64,000 bases of DNA. It comes from Streptomyces pyxinae. GTDB lineage: Bacteria > Actinomycetota > Actinomycetes > Streptomycetales > Streptomycetaceae. The notes under the pieces are model-generated. The model saw nothing but the letters and a program-made list of their open reading frames with translations. It did no database searches and was not told where the DNA came from. The stretch is from the NCBI RefSeq assembly GCF_024756275.1, contig NZ_JANUGQ010000001.1, positions 310,001-374,000 on the forward strand, given 5' to 3'. Shown one piece after another: positions 23,164 to 32,691 of this stretch (the stretch's first letter is position 1; each line of letters opens with the position of its first letter). The position numbers and the translations under genes are program-made.

Positions 23164-24597
23164 TCACCGCCAGCGGCTGACCTCCACGTTCTCCAGGACT
23201 CCGAGGGCGTCGGGCACCAGGATCGCCGCCGAGTAGTAGGCGGTGACCAGGTAGGAGATGATGGCCTGCTCGTCGATGCCCATGAAGCGGACGGAGAGGC
23301 TCGGCTCGATCTCGTCCGGGATGCCGGTCTGGTGCAGGCCGATCACGCCCTGCTCGGCCTCGCCGGTACGCATACAGATGATCGAGGTGGTCCGGGCCTC
23401 GGAGACCGGGATCTTGTTGCAGGGGAAGATCGGCACTCCCCGCCAGGTCGGGATGCGGTGGCCGCCCAGGTCGATCGATTCGGGCACCAGACCACGGCGG
23501 TTGCACTCCCGGCCGAAGGCGGCGATGGCGCGCGGATGGGCGAGGAAGAGCTTGTTGCCCCGGCGGCGGGAGAGCAGCTCGTCCAGGTCGTCCGGAGAGG
23601 GGACGCCGTCGTGCGGCTGGAGCCGCTGGCCGTAGTCGCAGTTGGAGAGCAGGCCGAACTCGGGGTTGTTGATGAGCTCGTGCTCCTGGCGCTCCCGCAG
23701 CGCCTCCACGGTCAGCCGCAGCTGCTGCTCGGTCTGGTTCATCGGCTGGTTGTAGAGGTCGGCCACCCGGCTGTGCACCTTCAGCACGGTCTGGGCGACG
23801 CTCAGTTCGTACTCCCGGGGCGCGGCCTCGTAGTCGACATAGGTGTGCGGCAGCAGCGCCTCGCCGACATGGCCGGCGGAGAGGTCGATCGCCTTCTCGC
23901 CGTGCTTGTTGGTCCGCTGCCGGGGCAGATCGGCGGCGGCCGCGAGGCGCTCGGCCAGCGAATCGGCGCGCTCGGCCAGGTTGAGCACATCGGAGCGGGT
24001 CAGCTCCAGCACCACGCAGTCGGTGGCGGCCCGAGCGGTGTACTCCCAGGTGGCGTCGGCGTCCACCAGTGCGGCGTCGCCGAAGTGGGCGCCGTCCGCG
24101 AGCACGCCGAGGACCGCCTCGTCGCCGTACGGCCCGGTGCCCAGCTTCTCCACCTTGCCGTGCGCCAGCAGATGCACCCGGTCCGTGTCCTCCCCGGCCA
24201 CGGCGATGACCTGCCCGGCCGCGTACGTCCGCTGGCGGCAGCGATTGGCCAGCTCGGTGAGCGCGTCCTGGTCGTCGTACCCCCGGAGCGCCGGGAGTTC
24301 GGCCAGCTCGCCGGGGACCACGGCCACCCGGTCGCCGGTCTGCACGAACGTCACCCGGCCGTCCCCGACCGCGTAGGTGAGCCGCCGGTTGACCCGGTAG
24401 GTACCGCCCTGCACCTGCGTCCACGGCAGCATCTTCAGCAGCCACCGGGAGGTGATCTCCTGCATCTGCGGCGCGGACTTGGTGGTGGTCGCCAGATTCC
24501 GCGCCGCGGCCGTACCGAGACTCTGCTGCGAGCGGGTCCGCTCGTCGTGCGCCTCGCCCCCGACCGCACCGGCCGAATCGACAGAACCAACCGACAT
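23164..24597 (-). CDS. Family 2B encapsulin shell protein with cNMP-binding insert
   Basis: 477 residues from ATG 24597 (AGGGGA upstream). A cyclic-nucleotide-binding-like insert (about residues 90-215: [39 protein letters not shown], read in parts) is fitted into an HK97-type shell fold: N-terminal [14 protein letters not shown]-terminal [24 protein letters not shown], and ending [11 protein letters not shown]. This matches family 2B encapsulin nanocompartments, which in Streptomyces enclose terpenoid enzymes such as 2-methylisoborneol synthase or polyprenyl transferases. No terpene cyclase is in this window, so the cargo here is the adjacent transferase. Confidence 0.9.
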   Translation of the reverse strand: MSVGSVDSAGAVGGEAHDERTRSQQSLGTAAARNLATTTKSAPQMQEITSRWLLKMLPWTQVQGGTYRVNRRLTYAVGDGRVTFVQTGDRVAVVPGELAELPALRGYDDQDALTELANRCRQRTYAAGQVIAVAGEDTDRVHLLAHGKVEKLGTGPYGDEAVLGVLADGAHFGDAALVDADATWEYTARAATDCVVLELTRSDVLNLAERADSLAERLAAAADLPRQRTNKHGEKAIDLSAGHVGEALLPHTYVDYEAAPREYELSVAQTVLKVHSRVADLYNQPMNQTEQQLRLTVEALRERQEHELINNPEFGLLSNCDYGQRLQPHDGVPSPDDLDELLSRRRGNKLFLAHPRAIAAFGRECNRRGLVPESIDLGGHRIPTWRGVPIFPCNKIPVSEARTTSIICMRTGEAEQGVIGLHQTGIPDEIEPSLSVRFMGIDEQAIISYLVTAYYSAAILVPDALGVLENVEVSRWR

Positions 24598-24992
24598 GAA
24601 CTGTTCCCCTCGCTCATGGAATTGCCGTCGGGGAAAGCCTGTCAGCGCGCTCTGTGCCCGCGCCATTACTCGAAAGAGTGGGACTGGTTTCCCTCCTGGC
24701 GGGAATGACACGTCTTTTCACCCGCTCGGACCAGGAATCGACCGTCCACAGCACCGGCCACGGCGCCGATCACGGCATCGGGCCCGGGCGGAGCGCCCTG
24801 TCCGGATCGGCTCGCACGGCCGAACCGAACACCGGAGGCCCGGCTTCCGTATGGGTAGGCAGCGGCACGGACCTCCGGGTCCGGCATCCCCACCGGCGCG
24901 GCCGGGCGACCCGGCCACCGCCGGCCGCCCGGCCGTACCGACGCCGCACGTCCGACACCATCCATCAGCACCACAGCACGAAGGAGGCGGTC
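24598..24992. other. Divergent promoter region of encapsulin and amidase genes
   Basis: 395 bases. The part near the encapsulin gene is AT-richer and contains an ACTC-GAAA-GAGT dyad at about 24668-24679. The remainder is GC-rich and featureless to my eye. No gene seen. Confidence 0.5.
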
Positions 24993-25583
24993 ATGGCCCC
25001 ACCCATGTCCGCGAACAGTTTCCTCAGCGCCCTGCGCGGCGAGGGGCTGAACGTCGTCCAGGTCGGCGACTGGCGCACCCACAACCGGAACCACAAGGGC
25101 CCCTGGGGCCCGGTCCACGGAGTGATGATCCACCACACGGTCACCCAGGGCTCCGCGAGCACGGTACGGCTCTGCCGGCAGGGGCACGACGCGCTCCCCG
25201 GGCCGCTCTGCCACGGCGTGATCACCAAGGACGGCCGGGTGCACCTGGTCGGGTACGGCCGGGCCAACCACGCGGGTTCCGGCGACGACGACGTCCTGCG
25301 CGCGGTCATCGCGGAACGGGGGCTGCCGCACGACAACGAGTCCAACACCGACGGCAACCGGCACTTCTACGGCTTCGAGTGCGAGAACCTCGGGGACGGC
25401 GAGGACCCCTGGCCCGAGGCGCAGCTCGACGCCATCGCCCGGGCGGCCGCGGCGGTCTGCCGCCACCACGGCTGGACGGCCCGCTCGGTGATCGGGCACC
25501 TGGAGTGGCAGCCCGGCAAGGTCGATCCGCGCGGCTTCACCATGAACGCCATGCGGGCCCGGGTCGCGGAGCTGCTGAAGTGA
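24993..25583 (+). CDS. N-acetylmuramoyl-L-alanine amidase (amidase_2/PGRP type)
   Basis: 196 residues from ATG 24993 with AAGGAGG 5 bases upstream. Zinc-site histidines in VMIHHTV (about 41-46) and IGHLEWQPGKVDP (about 170), and a conserved HFYGFECEN strand, identify the T7-lysozyme-like amidase_2 fold that cleaves the MurNAc-L-Ala bond. There is no signal peptide or cell-wall binding domain, so export is unexplained; it could act on internalised muropeptides or leave by another route. Confidence 0.87.
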   Translation: MAPPMSANSFLSALRGEGLNVVQVGDWRTHNRNHKGPWGPVHGVMIHHTVTQGSASTVRLCRQGHDALPGPLCHGVITKDGRVHLVGYGRANHAGSGDDDVLRAVIAERGLPHDNESNTDGNRHFYGFECENLGDGEDPWPEAQLDAIARAAAAVCRHHGWTARSVIGHLEWQPGKVDPRGFTMNAMRARVAELLK

Positions 25584-25763
25584 GGCCGCCCGGGCACCCG
25601 GCTGCCCGACCACCCGGCCTCGCGGATGTCCGGCTCCCCGACCACGCGGATGCCCGTCGGCCCGGCCACGCGGGCACCCGGCCGGCGGACCGCCCGGGCA
25701 CTCCCGTCCGGCCACCCGGGCGGCCGGATGCCCGTGCCCGGCCGCCGGCCTGACAATGGGCGT

Positions 25764-26828
25764 GTGAACGCGCACCACCCCGCCAACAGCGCCGACAGCG
25801 CCATCAGCACCGGCACCGAGCCCCCCGGCGGCCCCGCGGGCCCCGGCGGGCTCGGTGTCCGGCTGCCCTCGCCGCTGCTCCCGGCCGAGGACGAGCGCTT
25901 CGGCCGGCACGGCGTCCGGCTGCTGCTCAAGCGGGACGACCTGATCCACCCGGAGCTGATCGGCAACAAGTGGCGCAAGCTGGCGCCCAATCTGGCCGGG
26001 GCGGCCGGCCGGGCGCTGGTCACCTTCGGCGGCGCCTACTCCAGCCATCTGCGCGCCACCGCGGCGGCCGGGCGGCTGCTCGGGCTGTCGGTGACCGGTT
26101 TCGTACGCGGTGACGAACTGGCCGGACGGCCGCTCAACCCGTCACTGGCCCGGTGCGCGGCGGACGGGATGCGGCTGGTCTTCACCGACCGGGCCCGCTA
26201 CCGCGCCAAGGACGATCCCGAGGTGCTGGCCGCCCTGCTGCGGGAGGCGGGGGTGGCGCCGGACGCCGTGCTGGTGCCCGAGGGCGGCAGCAACGCCCGG
26301 GCGGTACGGGGCTGCGCCGCGCTGGGCGCGGAACTGCGGGGGCGGGCCGATGTGGTGGCGGTGGCGTGCGGGACGGGCGGCACCCTCGCGGGGCTCGCCG
26401 CCGGTCTGGACCCGGAGCAGCGGGCGCTCGGCATACCGGTCCTGCGGGGCGGCTTCCTCGGCGGCGCGATACGGGCACTTCAGGAGGAGGCGTTCGGCGG
26501 GGTCCGGGGGCGGTGGAGCCTGGACGAACGGTTCCACTTCGGTGGGTACGCCCGTACGACTCCGGAGCTGCTGGAGTTCGCCGAGGACTTCGGGGCCCGG
26601 CACGGAATGGCCGTGGAGCGACTGTATGTGGCCAAGATGCTGTACGCGCTGCTCGCCCTGACCGAGGAGGGCGCCTTCCCGCCCGGCACCGCGCTCGCCG
26701 CCGTGATCACCGGCACCCCGGGCCCGGAGCAGCCCCCGGTGACCGTACCGCCGGCCACCGACAAAGCGGCCGAAGCGGCCAAGCGGATCACACCGATCGA
26801 AGCGACGAAACCGACCGGCCGCCGGTGA
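25764..26828 (+). CDS. PLP-dependent ACC deaminase/D-cysteine desulfhydrase family protein
   Basis: 354 residues from GTG 25764. The PLP lysine lies in GNKWRKLAP, followed by TFGGAYSSHLRA and a phosphate-binding Gly-rich loop CGTGGTLAG, the signature of the tryptophan-synthase-beta fold group that includes 1-aminocyclopropane-1-carboxylate deaminase and D-cysteine desulfhydrase. D-amino acid turnover is more likely in this host, but residues cannot settle it by eye. GACAAT (25752-25757) lies 7 bases before the GTG with no RBS, suggesting a leaderless mRNA. The C-terminal about 40 residues are a variable Pro/Thr/Ala tail. Confidence 0.82.
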   Translation: MNAHHPANSADSAISTGTEPPGGPAGPGGLGVRLPSPLLPAEDERFGRHGVRLLLKRDDLIHPELIGNKWRKLAPNLAGAAGRALVTFGGAYSSHLRATAAAGRLLGLSVTGFVRGDELAGRPLNPSLARCAADGMRLVFTDRARYRAKDDPEVLAALLREAGVAPDAVLVPEGGSNARAVRGCAALGAELRGRADVVAVACGTGGTLAGLAAGLDPEQRALGIPVLRGGFLGGAIRALQEEAFGGVRGRWSLDERFHFGGYARTTPELLEFAEDFGARHGMAVERLYVAKMLYALLALTEEGAFPPGTALAAVITGTPGPEQPPVTVPPATDKAAEAAKRITPIEATKPTGRR

Positions 26829-26972
26829 CCGTGTCCCGCCGCCGGCCGAGGGCGCCCGGTGACCCTACCGCCGCCCACCGACACATCGACCGGAGGGAGC
26901 AGGCGCCCGAGGACCACCTCCCCGGCCGACGACCCGGCCCTCTCACGCCGACCGTACCGCCGCCCACCGACA
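26741..26972. repeat. Three dispersed copies of a 23-base sequence
   Basis: GACCGTACCGCCGGCCACCG plus ACA at 26741-26763 (inside the deaminase gene's 3' end), with near copies at 26861-26883 and 26950-26972 in the following gap. One or two mismatches each. The spacing is irregular (120 and 89 bases), so this looks like local duplication decay. Confidence 0.6.
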
Positions 26973-27008
26973 ACCCCCGGCGGCCGGCGCGCGGCCGCAC
27001 CGCTCGCC

Positions 27009-28628
27009 TCACCGTCCCGAGGGCCCCGACCGGCCCGGGCCGCCCTCGCGGTACGCGGCCGCCTCCTCCAGGTCCAGCCGGCGCAGCAGGGAGCGCATCA
27101 TCTCGTCGTCGATGCGCCGCTCGTCCCGGAGCCGTACGAACACCTCCCGTTCGGCGTCGATCATCTCCCGCGCCAGCCGCCGGTAGGTGTCGTCAGCCGA
27201 CTCCCCGGTGAGCTCGTTGACCTGGCCGAGCCGCTCCCAGACGGCGTTGCGGCGCCGCTCCAGCACCGTGCGCAGCCGGTCGGCCAGTGGCCCGGGCAGC
27301 GCGTTCCGCTCGTCCGCCAGCAGCGTGTCGAGCCGCTCCTCGGAGGCCCGGGACGCCTCGCTCTGCGCCTGCGCCTCGGCCAGCGTCTCGGCCTGCCGGT
27401 CCCGGCCCGGCAGCCGCAGCGCCCGGATCAGCGGCGGCAGGCTGAGCCCCTGCACCACCAGGGTGCCGATCACCGTGGTGAAGGTCAGGAAGAGCACCAG
27501 GTTCCGGGCCGGGAACGCCTCGCCGCCCGAGGCCACCGGGATCGAGAAGGCGACGGCCAGCGAGACCACCCCGCGCATCCCGGCCCAGCCGACGATGACG
27601 GGCGCGGTCCAGTCGACCCCCGGCTCCCGCTCCCGCACGCCCGGCGAGAGGGCGCGCGGTACGAAGGTGGCGGGGAAGACCCAGAGGAAGCGCACCAGCA
27701 CCACGGCGACGAAGACCCCGGCGGCGTACCCGGCCGCCTCCCCCGTCCCGTACCGGCCGAGTCCGCGCACCACATACGGCAACTGGAGCCCGATCAGCGC
27801 GAAGACCGAGGACTCGAGCAGAAAGGCGACCACCTTCCACACCGCCTCCTCCTGGAGCCGGGTGGCGAAGTCCACCTGCCACGCCCGGTGTCCGAGGTAG
27901 AGCGCCACGACCACCACCGCGAGCACCCCGGAGGCGTGCACCCGCTCGGCGGCCGCGTAGGCGACGAACGGGATCAGTAGCGAGAGGGTGTTCTGGAGCA
28001 GCGGGTCGCGCAGCCGGCGCCGCAGCCAGTGGATGGGCACCATCAGCACCAGACCGACGGCGGTGCCGCCGAGCGCGGCGAGCGCGAACTCCGCGATGCC
28101 GCCCGCCCAGCCGATGCCCTCGCCGACCGCCGCCGCCAGCGCCACCTTGTACGCGGTGATCGCGGTGGCGTCGTTCACCAGGGACTCGCCCTGGAGGATG
28201 GTGGTGATCCGGTTCGGCAGCCCCAGCCGGCGGGCGATCGCGGTGGCGGCCACCGCGTCCGGCGGCGCCACCACGGCCCCCAGCACCAGCGCGGCGGTCA
28301 GCGGCAGATCGGGCACCAGCAGATGGGCCAGCCAGCCGACGGCGACGGTGGCGAACAGGACGTAGCCGACCGAGAGCAGCGCCACCGGCCGGGCGTTGGC
28401 CCGCAGGTCCAGATAGGAGGAGTCCAGCGCGGCGGTGTGCAGCAGCGGCGGCAACAACAGCGGCAGCACGATGTGCGGGTCCAGGGTGTAGTCCGGCACG
28501 CCCGGCAGATACGCGGCGGCGAGCCCGGCGGCCACCAGCAGCAGCGGCGCCGGTACGGGGGTCCGGCGGGCCAGTCCCGCGAGGGCGGCGCTCACCGCCA
28601 CCAGTGCCACCAGTGGCAGCGCGTCCAT
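27009..28628 (-). CDS. CPA1-family Na+/H+ (cation/proton) antiporter
   Basis: 539 residues. About 12 membrane helices span residues 1-410, with the ion-binding ND region in QGESLVNDATAITAYK and a GAVVAPPDAVAATAIARRLGLP segment typical of NhaP/NHE proteins, then WAGMRGVVSLA. A cytoplasmic coiled-coil, Glu/Arg-rich tail of about 130 residues follows. It expels Na+ or K+ in exchange for protons at the cell membrane. AGAGGA precedes the ATG by 5 bases. It stands as a single gene. Confidence 0.93.
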   Translation of the reverse strand: MDALPLVALVAVSAALAGLARRTPVPAPLLLVAAGLAAAYLPGVPDYTLDPHIVLPLLLPPLLHTAALDSSYLDLRANARPVALLSVGYVLFATVAVGWLAHLLVPDLPLTAALVLGAVVAPPDAVAATAIARRLGLPNRITTILQGESLVNDATAITAYKVALAAAVGEGIGWAGGIAEFALAALGGTAVGLVLMVPIHWLRRRLRDPLLQNTLSLLIPFVAYAAAERVHASGVLAVVVVALYLGHRAWQVDFATRLQEEAVWKVVAFLLESSVFALIGLQLPYVVRGLGRYGTGEAAGYAAGVFVAVVLVRFLWVFPATFVPRALSPGVREREPGVDWTAPVIVGWAGMRGVVSLAVAFSIPVASGGEAFPARNLVLFLTFTTVIGTLVVQGLSLPPLIRALRLPGRDRQAETLAEAQAQSEASRASEERLDTLLADERNALPGPLADRLRTVLERRRNAVWERLGQVNELTGESADDTYRRLAREMIDAEREVFVRLRDERRIDDEMMRSLLRRLDLEEAAAYREGGPGRSGPSGR

Positions 28629-28742
28629 GGTTCCTCTCCCCGCTCTCGTACGTTCTCCGCGCGCGTCCGCGGTTTCCCGCAGTTCTCCACGGCCTCCAGG
28701 CCTCTACGCCCTCCGCGGTCTCCACAGTCTCCGTGGATCATT

Positions 28743-28798
28743 GCGGATCACTGCGGATCGTCGCGGATCGCCGCGGATGACCGCGGACCGTCGCGGTC
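28743..28798. repeat. Decamer array GCGGATCnnn, six units
   Basis: GCGGATC begins at 28743, 28753 and 28763, with degenerate units at 28773 (GCGGATG), 28783 (GCGGACC) and 28793 (GCGGTCT): an exact 10-base period. It lies in the 286-base gap between the antiporter start and the UBP gene; other CTCCGCGG-like words surround it. Confidence 0.8.
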
Positions 28799-28914
28799 TT
28801 CCGTCCGCCGCTCTCCGCCGCCGTCCGCAGCTCTCTGCGGCCTCCGCGGCACCGCGTGTTCTCCGCGCGTCCGCCGGGCCCCGCCTGTCACAGGCCCGGC
28901 GTAACCTGGCCATC

Positions 28915-29175
28915 ATGAGCGAGTGTCCGCATGTGGCAGAACTGCCGCGCCCCGAGCCGGCGCCGGCCACGGAGACGTGCCCGGAGTGCCTGGCCGACGG
29001 GACGCACCCCGTCCAGCTGCGGATCTGCCTGGCCTGCGGGCACATCGGCTGCTGCGACTCCTCGGCGGGGCGGCACGCCACCAAGCACTACGACGAGACC
29101 GGCCACCCGGTGATGCGCAGCTTCGAACCGGGGGAGAATTGGCGGTGGTGCTACGCGGACGGTTCGATCGTCTGA
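28915..29175 (+). CDS. UBP-type zinc-finger protein
   Basis: 86 residues almost entirely occupied by a UBP/ZnF domain: CPECLADG, RICLACGHIGCCDSS, HATKHYDETGHPVMRSF, WRWCYADG, supplying the Cys and His zinc ligands. Eukaryotic UBP fingers bind ubiquitin C-termini; the bacterial stand-alone versions have no assigned partner. TAACCT (28902-28907) lies 7 bases before the ATG, with no RBS, so the transcript is probably leaderless. Confidence 0.88.
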   Translation: MSECPHVAELPRPEPAPATETCPECLADGTHPVQLRICLACGHIGCCDSSAGRHATKHYDETGHPVMRSFEPGENWRWCYADGSIV

Positions 29176-29415
29176 CGCCTGGGTACGTCAACCCTCCGCC
29201 GCATTCTCGCGATTGACCCCGGCAACCCCCTAGCCACTGAGCGTACTCATATGCTTACCATGAGTGATAGCCGCTGGGTCGAGGGCCTGGCGACACGGTG
29301 CCATGGATCGCGATAGCGTCACGGCGGAGTACGCAGACCCGCGTAACCGCACGGCCCCGGAGAGGTTGTTCCCTTCCGGAGCCCTGAAAGAGCTTGTGCC
29401 ATCTTGGAGGTGAGG
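29176..29415. promoter_or_regulatory. Upstream region of the anti-sigma/SigH operon
   Basis: 240 bases. A perfect 6-base dyad ACTCAT-N9-ATGAGT (29245-29250, 29260-29265) sits in the AT-richest part, a candidate regulator site. Several promoters, including SigH-dependent and BldD-controlled ones, are known for S. coelicolor sigH; I could not place boxes with confidence. Confidence 0.4.
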
Positions 29416-29829
29416 GTGTCCCAGATCGCTGGCGAGCCCGGGACCCAGGACTTCGTGGAAGTCCGGCTGCCCGCTGCGGGTGCCTACCTGTCCGTGTTGC
29501 GTACGGCCACGGCCGGTCTGGCGGCCCGGTTGGACTTCACCCTGGACGAGATCGAGGATCTGCGCATCGCGGTGGACGAGGCGTGCGCGATCCTCCTGCA
29601 GCAGGCCGTGCAGGGGTCGGTCCTCAGCTGTGTGTTCCGTCTGATCGACGACTCCCTGGAGGTCACGGTCTCGGCACCGACGACCGACGGCCGCGCGCCG
29701 GAGCGCGACACCTTCGCCTGGACGGTGCTGTCGGCACTGGCCGGTAAGGTCGACTCCTCCGTCGACGAGGACCGTACGGTCTCCATCAGCCTGTACAAAC
29801 AGCGCGGCGCCGGTCCCGGCCCCGCGTGA
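29416..29829 (+). CDS. RsbW-like anti-sigma factor (UshX/PrsH)
   Basis: 137 residues of the GHKL/HATPase_c anti-sigma type: FTLDEIEDLRIAVDEACAILL carries the N-box-like ExxxNA-equivalent region and the C-terminal strand is SISLYKQ. It would bind and inhibit SigH, released under osmotic or other stress. The GTG at 29416 is chosen because GGAGG lies 5 bases upstream (an in-frame TTG at 29404 is within that RBS). The stop overlaps possible starts of sigH. Known in S. coelicolor as the sigH partner (gene names prsH and ushX). Confidence 0.85.
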   Translation: MSQIAGEPGTQDFVEVRLPAAGAYLSVLRTATAGLAARLDFTLDEIEDLRIAVDEACAILLQQAVQGSVLSCVFRLIDDSLEVTVSAPTTDGRAPERDTFAWTVLSALAGKVDSSVDEDRTVSISLYKQRGAGPGPA

Positions 29830-29846
29830 CGAACGGGGGAGGTCCG

Positions 29847-30875
29847 GTGCGGAACGAGGAGCGCGGCCCGGCCCGTGCGGCGTCGGGCATCCCGGAGCAG
29901 CAGGCACGGCCGCACCCGGTGGACGGCCTGGTCGGCGGAGGACCCGGCGGACTGACGGACGGACTGGCGGACGATCTGGTGGACGGCCTCGCGGACGGCC
30001 CCGCCGAGCCCCCGGCACGGGGCCCGGAGCGGGCCGGCACGAGGCGAGCGCGGGCGGAGCGGGCGGACCGGATGAGCGAGCAGCAGCGGGAAGAGCAGCG
30101 GCCACAGCACCAGCACGCCCCGCAGGACCGGAGCGGCGCACGGGCGATGTTCATCGAGCTGCGCTCCCTGCCGGACGACTCCACCGCCCGCGCCGAGCTG
30201 CGCAACCAGCTGGTACGGATGCATCTGCCGCTGGTGGAGCACCTGGCCCGGCGGTTCCGCAACCGGGGCGAGCCGCTGGACGACCTGACCCAGGTGGCCA
30301 CCATCGGGCTGATCAAGTCGGTGGACCGGTTCGACCCCGAGCGCGGCGTCGAGTTCTCGACGTACGCGACACCGACGGTGGTGGGCGAGATCAAGCGCCA
30401 CTTCCGGGACAAGGGCTGGGCGGTGCGGGTGCCGCGCCGGCTCCAGGAGCTGCGGCTCTCGCTCACCTCGGCGACGGCCGAGCTCTCCCAGCTGCACGGG
30501 CGTTCACCGACCGTTCACGAGCTGGCCGAGCGGCTGGCCATCTCCGAGGAGGAGGTCCTGGAGGGCCTGGAGTCGGCCAACGCCTACTCGACGCTCTCGC
30601 TGGACGTGCCGGACACCGACGACGAGTCGCCGGCGGTCGCGGACACCCTGGGCGCCGAGGACGAGGCGCTGGAGGGCGTGGAGTACCGGGAGTCGCTCAA
30701 GCCGCTCCTCGAAGGGCTGCCGCCGCGCGAGAAGCGGATCCTGCTGCTGCGGTTCTTCGGGAACATGACCCAGTCGCAGATCGCCCAGGAGGTCGGCATC
30801 TCGCAGATGCACGTCTCCCGGCTGCTGGCCCGCACCCTGGCCCAGCTCCGCGAGCGGCTGCTCGTGGAGGAGTGA
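29847..30875 (+). CDS. sigH: SigB/F/H-family stress-response sigma factor SigH
   Basis: 342 residues from GTG 29847 (GGGGGAGG upstream); a GTG at 29826 overlapping the anti-sigma stop and internal ATGs are alternatives. The first about 95 residues are acidic and disordered. Then region 2 (EHLARRFRNRGEPLDDLTQVATIGLIKSVDRFD, read in parts), region 3, and region 4 with the HTH QSQIAQEVGISQMHVSRLLART. S. coelicolor sigma-H is made as several N-terminal isoforms by alternative starts and proteolysis, and the long N-terminus here fits. It directs osmotic stress and septation genes. Confidence 0.9.
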   Translation: MRNEERGPARAASGIPEQQARPHPVDGLVGGGPGGLTDGLADDLVDGLADGPAEPPARGPERAGTRRARAERADRMSEQQREEQRPQHQHAPQDRSGARAMFIELRSLPDDSTARAELRNQLVRMHLPLVEHLARRFRNRGEPLDDLTQVATIGLIKSVDRFDPERGVEFSTYATPTVVGEIKRHFRDKGWAVRVPRRLQELRLSLTSATAELSQLHGRSPTVHELAERLAISEEEVLEGLESANAYSTLSLDVPDTDDESPAVADTLGAEDEALEGVEYRESLKPLLEGLPPREKRILLLRFFGNMTQSQIAQEVGISQMHVSRLLARTLAQLRERLLVEE

Positions 30876-31109
30876 GCGGGGCCGTACGGAATCCGGGGCA
30901 GCGGTACGAACCGGGCCCCGCACCGCTCCGGACCGGCGGGCTTCACCCCGGACGGGTCCGCCCCGGCGGTTCCGGCGCCCGCGTGCCGACCCGGGCCCCG
31001 TACGCCCCCGCTCGGCACGGGCCCGGTACGGACTCCGCACGGTCCGGGCTCTCGTACGACCCCGTACGACCCGGCCCCGTACGACCCGTTCACGGGCCGG
31101 TCCCCGGTG

Positions 31110-31616
31110 TCAGGCGCGGCGGCGGATGCCCAGGGCCTCGGCGGTCGCCGGGTGGAGCAGCAGCACCAGCCCGGTGACGGCGAGCGCGGCCAGGGCGATA
31201 CCGCCCGGAATCGCCGCGCTCGTGGCCTGGAGCAGCGTCCAGGCGACCGGCAGCGCCATCAGCTGGGTGATGATCGCGGGGCCCCGGCTCCAGCTCCGGC
31301 GGCGCAGCAGCCCCCGGGCGGCGGCCAGCGGGATGAGTCCCAGGGCGATGAGCGTGACCCCGCCGGTGAGCGCCTGGGTGAGGTTGTCGGGCCTTCCCGT
31401 CACGCTGGTGATCAGCACATAGAGCCCGCCGACGATCAGCGCCAGGGCCTCCACGCCATTGACGGCGGCGGCGCCGGTGAGCCGCCGGGGGCGGTCGTGC
31501 GGCGGAGTCCCGGTCGGGGAGGCGTCCGGGGTACCGGGACCGGCGGCGCCGGCACCGGGGGCACGGGTGGCGTCCGGGGTGCCGGGGTCGGGGGTCTTGC
31601 GTTCGAGCCTGCTCAC
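31110..31616 (-). CDS. Small integral membrane protein, unknown function
   Basis: 168 residues from GTG 31616. A 45-residue Pro/Gly/Thr-rich cytoplasmic N-terminus is followed by four predicted membrane helices (about residues 48-70, 83-103, 115-135, 138-158). No motif recognised. TACCCT (rightward reading AGGGTA at about 31623-31628) lies 6 bases before the GTG without an RBS, suggesting a leaderless transcript. It is divergent from the lipid-kinase gene across about 105 bases. Confidence 0.65.
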   Translation of the reverse strand: MSRLERKTPDPGTPDATRAPGAGAAGPGTPDASPTGTPPHDRPRRLTGAAAVNGVEALALIVGGLYVLITSVTGRPDNLTQALTGGVTLIALGLIPLAAARGLLRRRSWSRGPAIITQLMALPVAWTLLQATSAAIPGGIALAALAVTGLVLLLHPATAEALGIRRRA

Positions 31617-31722
31617 CCCTGCAGGGTAGCCGCCGGGCGGGCCGGGCCGACGGGCCCGGGGCGGGGTCCGGCCACCGGGCCGGGGCTGGGAGGAGTACCG
31701 CCCGGTAGGTAACCTGGCGGGC

Positions 31723-32691
31723 ATGCGCGCGCTTCTCGTGGTCAATCCGGCAGCCACCACCACCAGTGCCCGCACCCGCGACGTCCTGATCCACGCGCTG
31801 GCCAGCGAGATGAAGCTCGACGCCGTGACGACCGAGTACCGGGGGCACGCCCGCGATCTGGCCCGGCGGGCGGCGGAGTCGGACGACATCGAGCTGGTCG
31901 TGGCGCTCGGCGGCGACGGCACGGTCAACGAGGTCGTCAACGGACTGCTCCACCACGGCCCCGACCCGGAGGGCCTGCCCCGGCTGGCGGTGGTGCCGGG
32001 CGGCTCCACCAATGTCTTCGCCCGCGCGCTGGGCCTGCCGAACGACGCGGTGGAGGCGACCGGGGCCATTCTGGACGCGCTGAGCACGAACAGTGACCGG
32101 ACGATCGGTCTGGGCCTCGCCTCCGGGACCCCCGGGACCGAGGACAAGTCGGTGCCGGCCCGCTGGTTCACCTTCTGCGCCGGGTACGGCTTCGACGCCG
32201 GGGTGATCGGCCGGGTCGAGCAGCAGCGCGAGCGGGGGAAGCGGTCGACGCACTCCCTCTATGTCCGCCAAGTCGTCCGCCAGTTGCTGGACGAGCCGCA
32301 CCGGCGGCACGGACGGATCACTCTGGAGCGGCCCGGCGACGACCCGGTCGAGGACCTCGTGGTGTCCATAGTCTGCAACACCGCCCCCTGGACCTATCTG
32401 GGGAACCGTCCGGTGTACGCCTCCCCCGGCGCCTCCTTCGACACGGCGCTGGACGTGCTCGGGCTGAGCCGGCTGTCCACCCCCGCCGTCGCCCGATATG
32501 CCACGCAACTCCTGATGTCCACCCCCGAGCGCGGACCCCAGGGCAAGCATGCGCTCACGCTCCATGATCAGACGGACTTCACCTTGCATTCAAAGGTGCC
32601 TCTGCCCTTCCAGATGGACGGAGACCATTTGGGAGTGCGTACCAGCGTGACGTTCACAGGCGTTCGCCGTGCACTGCGTGTGATTGTGTGA
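31723..32691 (+). CDS. Diacylglycerol/lipid kinase family protein (DAGK catalytic domain)
   Basis: 322 residues. The ATP-binding LVVALGGDGTVNEVVNGLL (about 62-80) and VVPGGSTNVFARALGLP define the DagK/YegS/BmrU fold. The probable activity is phosphorylation of a lipid or sphingoid-like substrate at the membrane surface. The C-terminal beta domain is intact. TAACCT sits 7 bases before the ATG with no RBS, so the mRNA is probably leaderless. Confidence 0.9.
   Translation: MRALLVVNPAATTTSARTRDVLIHALASEMKLDAVTTEYRGHARDLARRAAESDDIELVVALGGDGTVNEVVNGLLHHGPDPEGLPRLAVVPGGSTNVFARALGLPNDAVEATGAILDALSTNSDRTIGLGLASGTPGTEDKSVPARWFTFCAGYGFDAGVIGRVEQQRERGKRSTHSLYVRQVVRQLLDEPHRRHGRITLERPGDDPVEDLVVSIVCNTAPWTYLGNRPVYASPGASFDTALDVLGLSRLSTPAVARYATQLLMSTPERGPQGKHALTLHDQTDFTLHSKVPLPFQMDGDHLGVRTSVTFTGVRRALRVIV

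Noticed and set aside
22610..24445. A long minus-strand open frame running across the encapsulin gene and the spacer
   Set aside because: It is a shadow of the encapsulin gene in another frame; the encapsulin frame has clear family motifs.
30890..31090. Repeated CCGTACGACCC words after sigH as a regulatory array
   Set aside because: Irregular spacing and composition typical of GC-rich Streptomyces spacers; no consistent period.
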